From Rhodobacterales bacterium (GTDB taxonomy: Bacteria > Pseudomonadota > Alphaproteobacteria > Rhodobacterales > Rhodobacteraceae), in NCBI GenBank assembly GCA_002747035.1, contig PDRZ01000014.1, forward strand, positions 62,001 through 126,000: 64,000 bases of DNA. The letters are read 5' to 3'. The notes under the pieces are model-generated. The model made no database searches and was not told where the DNA came from. It saw nothing but the letters and a program-made list of their open reading frames with translations. The position numbers and the translations under genes are program-made. This document shows, piece after piece, positions 52,562 through 61,194 of this stretch. The stretch's first letter is position 1, and each line of letters opens with the position of its first letter.

Positions 52562-53419
52562 TCAGTTACGTACCGACGGTGCTTCCACCGACAGCCCGTT
52601 GCCACGGCTGGCCACATACAGTTCCAGAGCCTGGAATTCGGCGCTGCCGGGCTTGTAGGTTTCCGCGCGCGTATCACGCACACAGCCTTTGAACCGGCCA
52701 TGGGCCGAGGTCAGCTTGGCGTTCTTCAAACGGTAAACCGGGAAACCGTTGATCTGACCTTGCGAAAGATGGTCCGACCGGATGTGGTTGCCGTAATTGT
52801 CCTCGTGACAACTGGCACAGCTCAGGTCAAGCTGCCCCGTGCGGGTGTAATACAGTTCTTTGCCCTTCGCATACATCTCGGCGGCAGGGCCGTCGACGGC
52901 CACATTCACCGGCATCCCACGCGAATAGGTGCTGATCAACGCCTCCATCCGGGCCATACCCGCGCCGGCATATTTCAAAGGCTCAGCCCCCATCGCTTCG
53001 GTGCGGCAATGGTTGATCTGCTGGCCCAGCGAATGCACGGTCTTGGTGTTCTCGTTATATTTCGGATACACCGCACGCACGCCGACCATCGACTCTTCCG
53101 GGTCGTCGCCGTGGCAACTGGCACAGCTCTTGTTCTTGGTGCCTTCCACCTTGACCCAGTCGTCCAGAGCCTGTTCCACGAACAACATGCCCGGATTGTC
53201 GAAATCATCCGCCTGAAGCGACTGGGTTTCGTCCGAGCGGAAGTGCCAGCCCGAAATCGCCTGGTCCAGCGCCCCATCCAGATGGGCCGCGGCCGGGGCC
53301 TTGGTTACCATAAGAACCTCGTCATTCAGAACCAGACTATCATCATCCGCATCCGCAAACGCCACCCCAGGCAGCGCCAGAGACAGTGCAGCAACCGCTG
53401 TCATCGCCTTGAACTTCAT
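52562..53419 (-). CDS. soxA: Cytochrome c SoxA
   Basis: A 285-residue dihaem subunit of SoxAX, which joins thiosulfate to SoxY. The signal is FKAMTAVAALSLALPGVAFA. Haem sites are CASCH (99-103) and CASCH (201-205). The Cys persulfide ligand is in GRFKGCVRDTRAE (C246). A further Cys (C138, NHCRTEA) is conserved. It follows soxZ after a 75-bp gap containing a hairpin, and ends before the soxB leader. Confidence 0.96.
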   Translation of the reverse strand: MKFKAMTAVAALSLALPGVAFADADDDSLVLNDEVLMVTKAPAAAHLDGALDQAISGWHFRSDETQSLQADDFDNPGMLFVEQALDDWVKVEGTKNKSCASCHGDDPEESMVGVRAVYPKYNENTKTVHSLGQQINHCRTEAMGAEPLKYAGAGMARMEALISTYSRGMPVNVAVDGPAAEMYAKGKELYYTRTGQLDLSCASCHEDNYGNHIRSDHLSQGQINGFPVYRLKNAKLTSAHGRFKGCVRDTRAETYKPGSAEFQALELYVASRGNGLSVEAPSVRN

Positions 53420-53441
53420 GTATTTCCTCCCTTTATCGGTG

Positions 53442-53468
53442 GCCTTGCCCTTCTTTGCGGGGCAAGGC
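53442..53468 (-). promoter_or_regulatory. Intercistronic hairpin soxZ-soxA
   Basis: GCCTTGCCC and GGGCAAGGC form a perfect 9-bp stem between soxZ and the soxA Shine-Dalgarno. No T run follows, so mRNA stabilisation or processing is the likelier role. Confidence 0.55.
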
Positions 53469-53494
53469 TTGCCTTTATAGGTACAAGGCGGCGA

Positions 53495-53824
53495 TTAGCC
53501 GACTTTCACCGCTTTCGTGGTGTCATAGACTGACCCGTCATCGTCATACCAGGTGAATTTGAACTCACCGGCTTCGGGCACAACCGCTTCAAACTCGAAA
53601 TACGGGTTGGTCGAAATCGATGGCTCCATGGCCACTTCCATGACCAGCTTGCCGTTGAATTCACAGGTAAACCGGTTGATGATCGAGCGCGGGATCAGGT
53701 TGCCCTCTTTATCCTTGCGCTGACCCGATTCCATCTTGTGGCTGATCAGGGTCTTGAGCGTGACGGTTTCGCCAGCCGCTGCCTTTTTTGGCACCTTGAC
53801 GCGGGGTTTTACACCTTTTGCCAT
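53495..53824 (-). CDS. soxZ: Sulfur carrier complex subunit SoxZ
   Basis: A 109-residue immunoglobulin-like protein without a signal peptide, exported with SoxY. Family features: MAKGVKPRVKVPKKAAAGET, LISHKMESGQRKDKEGNLIP and FKFTWYDDDGSVYDTTKAVK. It lies 19 bp after soxY. Together SoxYZ carries the sulfur intermediates. Confidence 0.97.
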   Translation of the reverse strand: MAKGVKPRVKVPKKAAAGETVTLKTLISHKMESGQRKDKEGNLIPRSIINRFTCEFNGKLVMEVAMEPSISTNPYFEFEAVVPEAGEFKFTWYDDDGSVYDTTKAVKVG

Positions 53825-53843
53825 GTCTTCAATCTCCTCTAAC

Positions 53844-54260
53844 TTAGCCGCCGCAGCCGCCGATGGTGACTTTCACAGCCTGAGACGCCTTGGCAAAGCT
53901 GCCATCGGCCATCTTGGCAATCGCGACAACGTCCTGCGTACCCGCCAGACGGATCCGGGTGCTTGCCGACTGTGAACCGGCCAGTTCGCCAAACTTGAAC
54001 GTGGCCACGCCCGGGGTCGGGTTGCCCATGGCCAGCAGCATGACCGCCGTGGCACCGGGGGCATCAACCGATACCGGAACGGTGTTGCCGTTTTCGGCGA
54101 TTTCCGGCGCGGTCAGGGTGACACCACCCTCGCCCACTTCGGCACCACCGGTGAAAGCATTAATCAGGTCGTCCGACGCCGCATTGACGTGCATCGGCAG
54201 GACCGTGAGAGCAACAGCACCGGCACCCAGGGCCAGTGTATCGCGACGTGAGAATTCCAT
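53844..54260 (-). CDS. soxY: Sulfur carrier protein SoxY
   Basis: A 138-residue carrier with a Tat signal (SRRDTLALGAGAVALTVLP) and the C-terminal swinging arm VKVTIGGCGG, whose Cys (C136) holds the substrate. The Ig-like middle includes ENGNTVPVSVDAPGATAVML. Its stop is 19 bp from soxZ. Confidence 0.98.
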   Translation of the reverse strand: MEFSRRDTLALGAGAVALTVLPMHVNAASDDLINAFTGGAEVGEGGVTLTAPEIAENGNTVPVSVDAPGATAVMLLAMGNPTPGVATFKFGELAGSQSASTRIRLAGTQDVVAIAKMADGSFAKASQAVKVTIGGCGG

Positions 54261-54305
54261 GTTTCTCTCCTCAGGTTTCGTTGTTTCGTTTCGCGCCTGC
54301 CCCGA

Positions 54306-54776
54306 TCACTCTTTCAGAGTGGCGAGAAAAGCGACAACATCTTCGATCTGCTGGGCCGTCAGAAGCGGCGCAAACGTGTCATCCGCCGCCTTGCCGGTAT
54401 AGCCCTTGCCCGGACGGGTGAACCCGTCCACCTTGTAATAGGCTGGCATCACCGTGCCTTCGAACGTCTGCTTGGAATCGGTCAGGATGCCGCGAATCTC
54501 CGCAACGCTCCACCGATCGCCAACACCGTCCAGCTCGGGCCCGACATTGCCGGGAAACGGCACGTCAGGCAGCGCGCCAATCTTGTGGCACGCCACGCAA
54601 TTGCCAAGCTTCTTGGAGGCATAAACCTCCTTGCCTGCTTCCACGTTTCCTGCCGCACCAGACAACGACGCCTCAACCGCGCCCTCGTTAAACACCACCT
54701 CCGCCGGGGACACGCTCCCGGCAAAAGCTGCGCTTGCCGACAACATGGCCGCACATGTCAATGTTGTGAACTTCAT
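54306..54776 (-). CDS. soxX: Cytochrome c SoxX
   Basis: A 156-residue monohaem partner of SoxA. The signal peptide is LTCAAMLSASAAFAG, the haem site CVACH (60-64), and the axial Met probably M111 in EGTVMPAYYKVDG. C-terminal LTAQQIEDVVAFLATLKE is typical. It is the first gene of soxXYZAB, with an ATTC-N8-GAAT box 86 bp upstream. Confidence 0.96.
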   Translation of the reverse strand: MKFTTLTCAAMLSASAAFAGSVSPAEVVFNEGAVEASLSGAAGNVEAGKEVYASKKLGNCVACHKIGALPDVPFPGNVGPELDGVGDRWSVAEIRGILTDSKQTFEGTVMPAYYKVDGFTRPGKGYTGKAADDTFAPLLTAQQIEDVVAFLATLKE

Positions 54777-55168
54777 AATTCCTCCCTTGGCTTCCTGTTC
54801 TTGTGGTTAGGTAGCTCTGGCACCCTGTTTACGCTGGCACACAATGCGAACGCAACATTAAATTCAAAGGAATGAATTTAGCAGACGCAAGATTATTTCC
54901 CGAAAAAACGCGCCCCCGACAGATAGTTTGCCGACAGAAAGTTCGTCACAGGGCGGCACATGTCGTGATCAAATGCCCCCGCCGCCGCCCTGATCCCGCA
55001 GACGCCTTATGGCGCTCCACCACAGAGACCCTCAGTGACGCTTTGAGCAGGGGTTTCGGGCAAATTATCCGGGCAAACCAGGCCCCTCCCCGACGCCCTT
55101 GCCCTCGCTCTTGCGTCCAACCTAAAGCGTTTCCACATCATGCTGAGTCAACGTAATGCGGAAACGCT
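54777..55168. other. soxX upstream region
   Basis: This 392-bp gap holds the ATTC-N8-GAAT operator at 54862-54877 and copy D of the palindromic repeat at its far end. The rest (about 54890-55120) is GC-rich with no gene that I can recognise. The soxX promoter should be between 54777 and about 54880. Confidence 0.55.
54862..54877. promoter_or_regulatory. ATTC-N8-GAAT box upstream of soxX
   Basis: ATTC AAAGGAAT GAAT. The symmetry extends outward to TAAATTCA/TGAATTTA (54859-54880), an 8-bp perfect inverted repeat. It shares layout with the two boxes before soxC, so SoxR probably controls both halves of the sox locus. Confidence 0.65.
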
Positions 55169-55171
55169 TTA
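55123..55171. repeat. Copy D of the 49-bp palindromic repeat
   Basis: TAAAGCGTTTCCACAT, spacer CATGCTGAGTCAACGTA, then ATGCGGAAACGCTTTA (one arm mismatch). Its right edge TTA (55169-55171) is the reverse of TAA, the stop codon of soxV, so the repeat and the gene meet exactly. Confidence 0.88.
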
Positions 55172-55909
55172 TCCCAGCCCGCCAAATCCCGGGATCCATT
55201 CGATCATCGCATTTGAAATCACATTCACGCTGTCGGTTGCGATCAATATCGCAAACAGGATCAACATCGCGCCCATCACCCGCTCCATATGGCCCAAATA
55301 TCTGCGGTTGCGCCCGATCCACCCCAGAAAGGGCCGCGCGAAAAACGCCGCCACCACAAAAGGTGCGGTCATGCCGATGCCAAAAACCGCCAACAGCGCG
55401 ACCCCGTGGCTCAGCGCGCCCATGCCGCTGGCAATCATCAGGATCGTGGCCAGAATCGGCCCCACACAGGCGGTCCAGCCAAACCCAAAGGCCAGCCCCA
55501 TGACATAGGCCCCGAACACGGTGGAGGGGTCCGATTTGCTCTCCATCCGCGCCTCGCGCATCAGGAAACCGATACGGATCAACCCAAGGAAATGCAGGCC
55601 AAAGATGAAAATCACCGCCGCCGCCACATAGGCCAGCCGGTCTTTCCATTCCGCAAAGGCCTGCCCCAGCGCGGTGGCCCCCAACCCCATGAGCATGAAG
55701 ATCGTGGTGACCCCAAGCGCGAACATCATGGCCGAAATGACCAGCCGGCGCTGTGCCCCCGGCGCAATCTCGCCCTCCCCGCGCAGTTCGGCCATGCTGA
55801 TCCCAGCCATGTAACACAGGTAAAACGGCACCATGGGCAGGATACAGGGCGTGAAAAACGCCCCCAGCCCGGCCATCAACGCCCCAAGGTAACTGACATC
55901 CAGCACCAC
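55169..55909 (-). CDS. soxV: CcdA-like membrane thiol transporter SoxV
   Basis: A 246-residue inner-membrane protein with six helices of the DsbD/CcdA type, passing electrons from cytoplasmic thioredoxin to the periplasm to keep SoxY reduced. The redox Cys pair lies in FFTCILPMVPFYLCYMAG near the N-terminus and in WTACVGPILATILMIASG further on. It is divergent from soxS with 71 bp between. soxW is absent. Its stop codon is formed by repeat copy D. Confidence 0.93.
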   Translation of the reverse strand: MVLDVSYLGALMAGLGAFFTPCILPMVPFYLCYMAGISMAELRGEGEIAPGAQRRLVISAMMFALGVTTIFMLMGLGATALGQAFAEWKDRLAYVAAAVIFIFGLHFLGLIRIGFLMREARMESKSDPSTVFGAYVMGLAFGFGWTACVGPILATILMIASGMGALSHGVALLAVFGIGMTAPFVVAAFFARPFLGWIGRNRRYLGHMERVMGAMLILFAILIATDSVNVISNAMIEWIPGFGGLG

Positions 55910-55923
55910 AGCGGTCCCCTTGA

Positions 55924-55950
55924 TAAATTCACATATTCAGATTACGGAGA
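55924..55950. promoter_or_regulatory. Degenerate SoxR half-sites between soxV and soxS
   Basis: TAAATTCA at 55924-55931 equals the left half of the soxX box, and a second ATTC follows at 55935. The right halves are imperfect (AGAT and GAGA in place of GAAT). It may be a weak or two-dimer operator for both divergent genes. Confidence 0.4.
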
Positions 55951-55980
55951 GCGTGACACATTGGTCAACCAGGGTCTCCC

Positions 55981-56343
55981 ATGTTTCTGCGCTCTTTCGC
56001 CGCTGCGATACTGCTTGCCACCTCTTCCCAGGCGGCAGAGCTGGTGATGGTCGAAGAACAGGGCTGTTACCACTGCCTGCAATGGAAAAAAGAGATTGGC
56101 GATATCTACCCCAAATCCTCCGAAGGGGCCTATGCGCCCCTGCGGATGGTGGATATCGACAACGGCCCGCCCGAGGGCGTGACCTTTGCCCGCAAGGTGC
56201 TTTATACCCCGACCTTCATCCTGATCGAAAATGGTCAGGAGCTGGGCCGGATCGAAGGCTATCCGGGCGAAGACTTCTTCTGGGGCCTGCTGGACATGAT
56301 GCTACGGGACAAAACCGATTACGACACAGACAAAACCGGCTGA
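55981..56343 (+). CDS. soxS: Periplasmic thioredoxin-like protein SoxS
   Basis: A 120-residue thioredoxin-fold protein with a signal peptide (MFLRSFAAAILLATSSQA). The active site is GCYHC (EEQGCYHCLQWKKEI), and the cis-Pro is in LYTPTFILIENGQELGR. In Paracoccus SoxS keeps SoxY active by reducing it, and SoxV supplies electrons. It is divergent from soxV and precedes soxR, the Paracoccus order reversed in the pair. Confidence 0.9.
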   Translation: MFLRSFAAAILLATSSQAAELVMVEEQGCYHCLQWKKEIGDIYPKSSEGAYAPLRMVDIDNGPPEGVTFARKVLYTPTFILIENGQELGRIEGYPGEDFFWGLLDMMLRDKTDYDTDKTG

Positions 56344-56563
56344 CGCTGTGGCGTCAAGGGGGGGTGCGCCCCCGCAAACCCTGTTGATCGACGGGGCCAA
56401 AGCACATAAAAACCCTGTAAAACAGGGATTGCCGTGCCCCGCACCACATCCGCACCCGGCGCAGAAGGCGCAACAGGCACAGACCCCAGGGGGGGGGCGG
56501 CAATGACAGAAGAGCCGGGGGCAACGCGCCCGGCAACAACCTGAGAGTCAGGGGAATACGACA

Positions 56564-56905
56564 ATGGGACTGCCCGTTTTTGACACGGATCTGAGTGACG
56601 AGGAACTGGACCGCTTCGTGGCCAATGCCACCACTGCCTCCAATTTCCTGAAAACCGTCAGCCACGAAGGGCGGCTGATGATCCTCTGCCACCTTGTGAG
56701 CGGTGAAAAATCCGTCACCGAACTGGAAGAGCTGCTTGCGGCCCGTCAGGCAGCGGTCAGCCAACAGCTTTCGCGCCTGCGGCTCGAAGGACTGGTCATT
56801 CCCCGACGCGACGGCAAGGCGATATATTATCGTTTGGCGGATAACCGCCCCAGGCGTATACTTGAACTGGTCTACGAACTGTTCTGCGAAGACGGCGAAA
56901 GCTGA
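56564..56905 (+). CDS. soxR: ArsR-family persulfide-responsive repressor SoxR
   Basis: A 113-residue winged-helix repressor. The recognition helix region is SVTELEELLAARQAAVSQQL followed by the wing RRDGKAIYYRLAD. C42 (LMILCHLV) and C108 (ELFCEDGES) match the two Cys that form a tetrasulfide or disulfide in SqrR/BigR, so it should release DNA on persulfide. It starts MGLPVFDTDLSDEELDRFVA. The 220-bp gap before it is GC-rich with a small CCCTGT/ACAGGG hairpin and no gene. Confidence 0.92.
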   Translation: MGLPVFDTDLSDEELDRFVANATTASNFLKTVSHEGRLMILCHLVSGEKSVTELEELLAARQAAVSQQLSRLRLEGLVIPRRDGKAIYYRLADNRPRRILELVYELFCEDGES

Positions 56906-56967
56906 CCCTCCGGCCCCGGCGCTCCGCGTCCCGGCACGGGAGGCAAGCGAAAGGAGGGGGAAAGACC

Positions 56968-58029
56968 ATGCTGGACACGATCGGAGAAACCGGGGTTGTC
57001 GTGCTTGTGGGCCTGCTGGGCGGCATCGTCCTTGGGCTGGCGGCGCGGTTGGGCCGGTTCTGCACCATGGGCGCGATCGAAGACCTGCTCTATGGCGGTT
57101 CGGATGTGCGTATGCGGATGTGGGGGCTGGCCATCGGCGTGGCCGTGACCGGCAGCTTTTCCCTCATGGCGCTCGGGCTGCTGGAACCTGCCGGGTCCTA
57201 CTATCTTTCGATCCGCTGGATGCCGGTGGCCTCGATCTTCGGCGGGCTGGTCTTTGGCTATGGCATGTCGCTGGCCGGAAATTGCGGCTATGGCGCGATT
57301 GCACGGCTGGGCGGTGGCGATTTCCGTGCCTTTGTCATCGTTCTGGTGATGGGGGTGTCGGCCTATGTCGTGCTGTCTGGGCCTCTTGCCCCTTTGCGCA
57401 ACTGGATGTTTGCGCAGGTGGATGTGACAAGCGCGGAAATACCGCCGGGCATCGCTCATACTCTGGCCGGACCGCTGGGGGTATCTCCGGCGAGCCTTGG
57501 CATTGCCCTTGGCGTTCTGATCATGCTGGGGGCCGCGTCCTCGCGCGCGCTTTGGGAAAAACCGCATATGCCCTTCTGGGCCGTCATGGTGGGGCTGGCC
57601 ATTGTGTCGGGCTGGGGCGGAACGCAATACGTGGCCACCCACGGGTTTGACGCGGTACAGATCGTGTCCCATTCCTTTTCCGCCCCGGTGGGCGAAACCC
57701 TGCTCTATGCCATGACCGCCTCGGTCCGGGCACCCTCCTTTGCCGTAGGGTCCATCGTCGGCGTGGTGCTGGGGGCCTTTATCGGCTCGCTGATCAAAGG
57801 GCATTTCCGCTGGGAAGCCTGTGAAGACCCGCGCGAATTGCGCCGTCAGATCACCGGCGCGGTACTGATGGGCATGGGCGCGACACTGGCGTTGGGCTGC
57901 ACGGTGGGCCAAGGCATCACCGCCTTTTCGGTCCTCGCCTGGTCCGCACCTGTCACCTTCCTCTCCATCCTGGCCGGTGCCGCCTTTGGCCTGCGCCAGT
58001 TGATCGAAGGGTTTCAACCGGCCGAATAA
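56968..58029 (+). CDS. YeeE/YedE-type thiosulfate transporter (SoxT-like)
   Basis: A 353-residue inner-membrane protein of the TsuA/YeeE family with about nine helices. Conserved Cys motifs of the thiosulfate path are seen: GRFCTMGAIED, AGNCGYGAIARLGGGD and ALGCTVGQGITAFSVLA. It follows soxR by 62 bp and is probably cotranscribed. It should bring thiosulfate or a sulfur intermediate into the cytoplasm, also where SoxR senses it (inference). Confidence 0.9.
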   Translation: MLDTIGETGVVVLVGLLGGIVLGLAARLGRFCTMGAIEDLLYGGSDVRMRMWGLAIGVAVTGSFSLMALGLLEPAGSYYLSIRWMPVASIFGGLVFGYGMSLAGNCGYGAIARLGGGDFRAFVIVLVMGVSAYVVLSGPLAPLRNWMFAQVDVTSAEIPPGIAHTLAGPLGVSPASLGIALGVLIMLGAASSRALWEKPHMPFWAVMVGLAIVSGWGGTQYVATHGFDAVQIVSHSFSAPVGETLLYAMTASVRAPSFAVGSIVGVVLGAFIGSLIKGHFRWEACEDPRELRRQITGAVLMGMGATLALGCTVGQGITAFSVLAWSAPVTFLSILAGAAFGLRQLIEGFQPAE

Positions 58030-58099
58030 GCGTGGAGCTGTTCGAAGTAACCCAAGGGTTGCGCCTGCCGAGGGGGCGCGCCCAAAACCCCCCTGCCCC

Positions 58100-59230
58100 T
58101 CAAACCACCTCGAAATCCCGCTCGGCCAATACCCGGCCATTGACCTGAATACCGATCCGGTGCGGCCCCGGAACCACCTTCACCGTGGTGGCCTGTCTGG
58201 GAACCCGATAGGCCTTGGTCATCTTCAACACCCTGCCCGGTTGCACCACCCCGGTTTTCAACTTCTTGACCCTGGGCACCATCTCGCCTCCGCCCCGATT
58301 TCTGCCCCGGTAGTAGTGGATCACATAATCCACCAACACGGGACTTTCCTGATCCGCGACCAGTTCCACGGCGAATTTCAACTGTTCGCCCACCGGCACC
58401 CGGGTTTGCTCAAGCGTGAACCCGGCCACCCGGACCGGCGCATCGGCGCGGTATCCCAGCATCTCCAGCGCGCCCACATGCCCGGCCTTCACCAACCCGC
58501 GCAGCGCGTGGCTGGTCAGCCATTGCATCTCCTTTGCATCCTGCTGCCCTTCGCCCTGCCATCGGGCCAGACGCTCCAACACCGCTTCGGGGTTCAACTT
58601 GCTGATATCGTTCAAATGATTGGCCACGGACCGGGTCACGAACCGGGTCTTGTCCGCGTATAGCCGATCCAACAGGGGCAGCGCCCCGGTTGCCCCCAGC
58701 CCGATCTTCATGCCCCAAGGCAGCCTGGGCCGCGTGCCCTCGCTGACCAAGCGGCGCACATGATAGTTCTCGTGCCCCGCCCAGACCTCCATACGCGCCA
58801 TGGTCTGCTCGGGCCATTGGTTCAAATAGGCACGGATGGCGTATTCCATGGAAAACCTCTGGGTGATCTGTTCCAGAACATCCAGCGCCAGCCCGGGGGT
58901 TTCCATGCCGTTGCGCACCACGTATTCCCCCAGCGGAGCAAAGATGAAATCGCCGAAATCATCATCCGTCCTCGTCGGGTCCAACGGGGGCGGCAGGGCC
59001 GCAACAATCCGCGCCGCAGCCTCGGTGAACGCGCCCGGCAACACCGGGCCAAGACAGTCTGCGATCCAGTTGATCCTCTGCTTGAGCGCGAACTCCCCCA
59101 ATCGCGCCATGACCGCGGCTTCGAACCCCGCTTGATCAAAGCGCGCGTCAGAGGCCGCAAAAAGCCCCGCCAGATACCCAACCTTTTCTGCGTTAAACAG
59201 CTGGTCCGCCAGCGAAAACCCGGACGCCAT
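58100..59230 (-). CDS. DNA alkylation repair (AlkC/AlkD-like) HEAT-repeat protein
   Basis: A 376-residue helical protein built of HEAT-like repeats, for example WAGHENYHVRRLVSEGTRPR, then RSVANHLNDISKLNPEAVLE and LTSHALRGLVKAGHVGALEM. These fit the alkylation-repair superfamily (AlkC/AlkD). The C-terminal about 100 residues form a separate beta-type domain (FAVELVADQESPVLVDYVIH to ILAERDFEVV), as in AlkC-type proteins with an Ig-like end. It would be the second alkylation-repair gene of the window. It lies 6 bp after an SDR gene. Confidence 0.82.
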   Translation of the reverse strand: MASGFSLADQLFNAEKVGYLAGLFAASDARFDQAGFEAAVMARLGEFALKQRINWIADCLGPVLPGAFTEAAARIVAALPPPLDPTRTDDDFGDFIFAPLGEYVVRNGMETPGLALDVLEQITQRFSMEYAIRAYLNQWPEQTMARMEVWAGHENYHVRRLVSEGTRPRLPWGMKIGLGATGALPLLDRLYADKTRFVTRSVANHLNDISKLNPEAVLERLARWQGEGQQDAKEMQWLTSHALRGLVKAGHVGALEMLGYRADAPVRVAGFTLEQTRVPVGEQLKFAVELVADQESPVLVDYVIHYYRGRNRGGGEMVPRVKKLKTGVVQPGRVLKMTKAYRVPRQATTVKVVPGPHRIGIQVNGRVLAERDFEVV

Positions 59231-59236
59231 GACCGA

Positions 59237-60016
59237 TCACATCGACAGGTTGGCGCCGCCGCCATCCAGCAGAATGTTCTGCCCGACGATGAACCCGGCA
59301 TGTTGCGAACACAGGAAGGCACAGGTCGCGCCGAATTCCTGGGGCGTGCCATAACGCCCGGCGGGGATGGTTTCACAGCGCGCCGCGCGGGCCTGCTCCA
59401 TGGTGATGCCCTGTATTTCGGATGCGCCCTTGTCCAGCGACGCGGCGCGGTCCGTGTCATGCAGACCGGGCAGCAGGTTGTTGATCGTCACGCCCGACCC
59501 GGCCACCTGTCGCGAAGTACCCGCGACATAGCCGGTCAGCCCGGCCCGGGCGGAATTGGACAGGCCCAGCACCGCGATCGGCGACTTGACCGATTGCGAG
59601 GTGATGTTGACGACACGGCCCCAGCCGCGCTCCATCATCCCCGGCACCAGCGCCCTGATCAACGCGATAGGGGCCAGCATGTTGGCATCCAGCGCAGCGA
59701 TAAAATCTTCGCGGTCCCAATCATACCACATGCCCGGCGGCGGCCCGCCCGCATTGTTGACAAGGATATCCACCTCGCCCGCGGCCTCAATCACCCGGGC
59801 CTGCCCCTCGGCCGTGCTGACATCGGCGGCCACGGTGGCGACCTCAACCCCGTATTTCCCGGCAATATCGGCCGCCACGGCCTCCAGCGTTTCGACACCG
59901 CGTGCATTCATCACAAGGTTCACCCCGGCCTCGGCCAGCGCCTCGGCACAGCCGCGCCCCAACCCCCTGGACGACGCGCAAACCAGCGCCCGTTTTCCCG
60001 CAATCCCAAGATCCAT
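59237..60016 (-). CDS. Short-chain dehydrogenase/reductase (SDR)
   Basis: A 259-residue classical SDR. The nucleotide site has KRALVCASSRGLGRGCAEAL, the NAG motif is in VDILVNNAGGPPPGMWY, and the catalytic Ser appears in VVNITSQSVKSPIAVLGLSN. The expected YxxxK Tyr is replaced: SNSARAGLTGYVAG has no YxxxK at the normal place. This matches SDRs of the 3-oxoacyl-ACP-reductase-like group with altered catalytic site. The start MDLGIAGKRALVCASSRGLG fits the family. Confidence 0.86.
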   Translation of the reverse strand: MDLGIAGKRALVCASSRGLGRGCAEALAEAGVNLVMNARGVETLEAVAADIAGKYGVEVATVAADVSTAEGQARVIEAAGEVDILVNNAGGPPPGMWYDWDREDFIAALDANMLAPIALIRALVPGMMERGWGRVVNITSQSVKSPIAVLGLSNSARAGLTGYVAGTSRQVAGSGVTINNLLPGLHDTDRAASLDKGASEIQGITMEQARAARCETIPAGRYGTPQEFGATCAFLCSQHAGFIVGQNILLDGGGANLSM

Positions 60017-60169
60017 TGCAATTCTCCCTCTTCGCGTTGCCCTTGTAATCCGGGGGCGACTAAACCCCACCCCGGGCCCGATTGCCAGCAAAACACCAGG
60101 CCGTTGACGCCTTCCTGCCATATTCCTAGGCTAGACAGGGCGTAATCATCCTCACCAAAGGCCCGTACC

Positions 60170-61171
60170 ATGCCCCGCCCCGCCCAATCGCTTCCCGTGT
60201 ACCGCTCTGCTGACCTGCGTGTTGTGAACGGGGCGAATATGGGGGACGGGCTGTCCTTTGCGGCGGATCTTGTGCCCGACGACCTTTACGAACTGAGCCC
60301 CCTGGCCAGACGGGACCGCCTGTCGCTTCACGCCACGGATGAGGGCCGCTTTACCGTGGCCGAAGACACCACGCTGGGCACACCCGGCGCGCAGGTGATT
60401 CTGGACAGTTGCCTGACCTTCATGGGGAATGACGGCGGGGTAACCGACATGCTGTTGCTGGTCGAGGTGGACGAGGCCGGCCATGCCGTGGAAGTCTATG
60501 GTCTGCCGCTGGCCACCATGATGCCGCAAACCGAATACCACCTCGTGGGGGTGGACCGTGATGCCGCCCTGTCGCGGCTGGCCCAGGTGGCCTGTGTGTC
60601 CTTTACCCGGGGCACCCATATCACCATGGCCACCGGCGAACAGCGCAGGATCGAAGAGCTACAGGTGGGCGACCGGGTTCTGACCCGGGACGATGGCCCA
60701 CAGGAAATACGATGGATTGGGCAAAACACCCTGCGTGCGGTGGGCGAACTGGCCCCGATCCTGATTTCCGCCGGAACGCTGAACAACGAAAACGACCTGC
60801 TGGTGTCGCCCGATCACCGGCTGTTTGTCTATCAACGCTCCGATGCGCTTGGGGCGGGACGGTCCGAGATCCTGGTCAAGGCCCGCCACCTTGTGAACGG
60901 CGACACCGTCACCGTGCGCAAAGGCGGGTTTGTCGATTATTTCCAACTGCTGTTTGACGCGCATCAGATCATCTATGCCGAAGGTATCGCCGCCGAAACC
61001 CTGTTGATCGACCCGCGCACAAAACCCGCCCTGCCCTCGGAACTGGCCGCGAAAATGGGGGCCGGCACCCCCGGCCATGCCGATGCGCCGCTTGAGGAAT
61101 ACGAGGTGAGTCAACGTCTTGTGAACCACCCCGATGCCGCCGAGCGGCTACGCCGCGCATCGACCGGGTAA
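60170..61171 (+). CDS. Hint-domain protein
   Basis: A 333-residue protein with an N-terminal domain of about 140 residues and a Hedgehog/intein (Hint_2) domain. The latter starts at C142 in ACVSFTRGTHITMATGEQRR, followed by IEELQVGDRVLTRDDGPQEI and VSPDHRLFVYQRSDALGAGR. Proteins of this type are abundant in Rhodobacterales and usually have unknown roles; self-cleavage before C142 is possible. No secretion repeats are visible. Its stop (TAA) is about 24 bp from repeat copy E. Confidence 0.9.
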   Translation: MPRPAQSLPVYRSADLRVVNGANMGDGLSFAADLVPDDLYELSPLARRDRLSLHATDEGRFTVAEDTTLGTPGAQVILDSCLTFMGNDGGVTDMLLLVEVDEAGHAVEVYGLPLATMMPQTEYHLVGVDRDAALSRLAQVACVSFTRGTHITMATGEQRRIEELQVGDRVLTRDDGPQEIRWIGQNTLRAVGELAPILISAGTLNNENDLLVSPDHRLFVYQRSDALGAGRSEILVKARHLVNGDTVTVRKGGFVDYFQLLFDAHQIIYAEGIAAETLLIDPRTKPALPSELAAKMGAGTPGHADAPLEEYEVSQRLVNHPDAAERLRRASTG

Positions 61172-61194
61172 ACGCCCACGCTCCTGATATGTTG

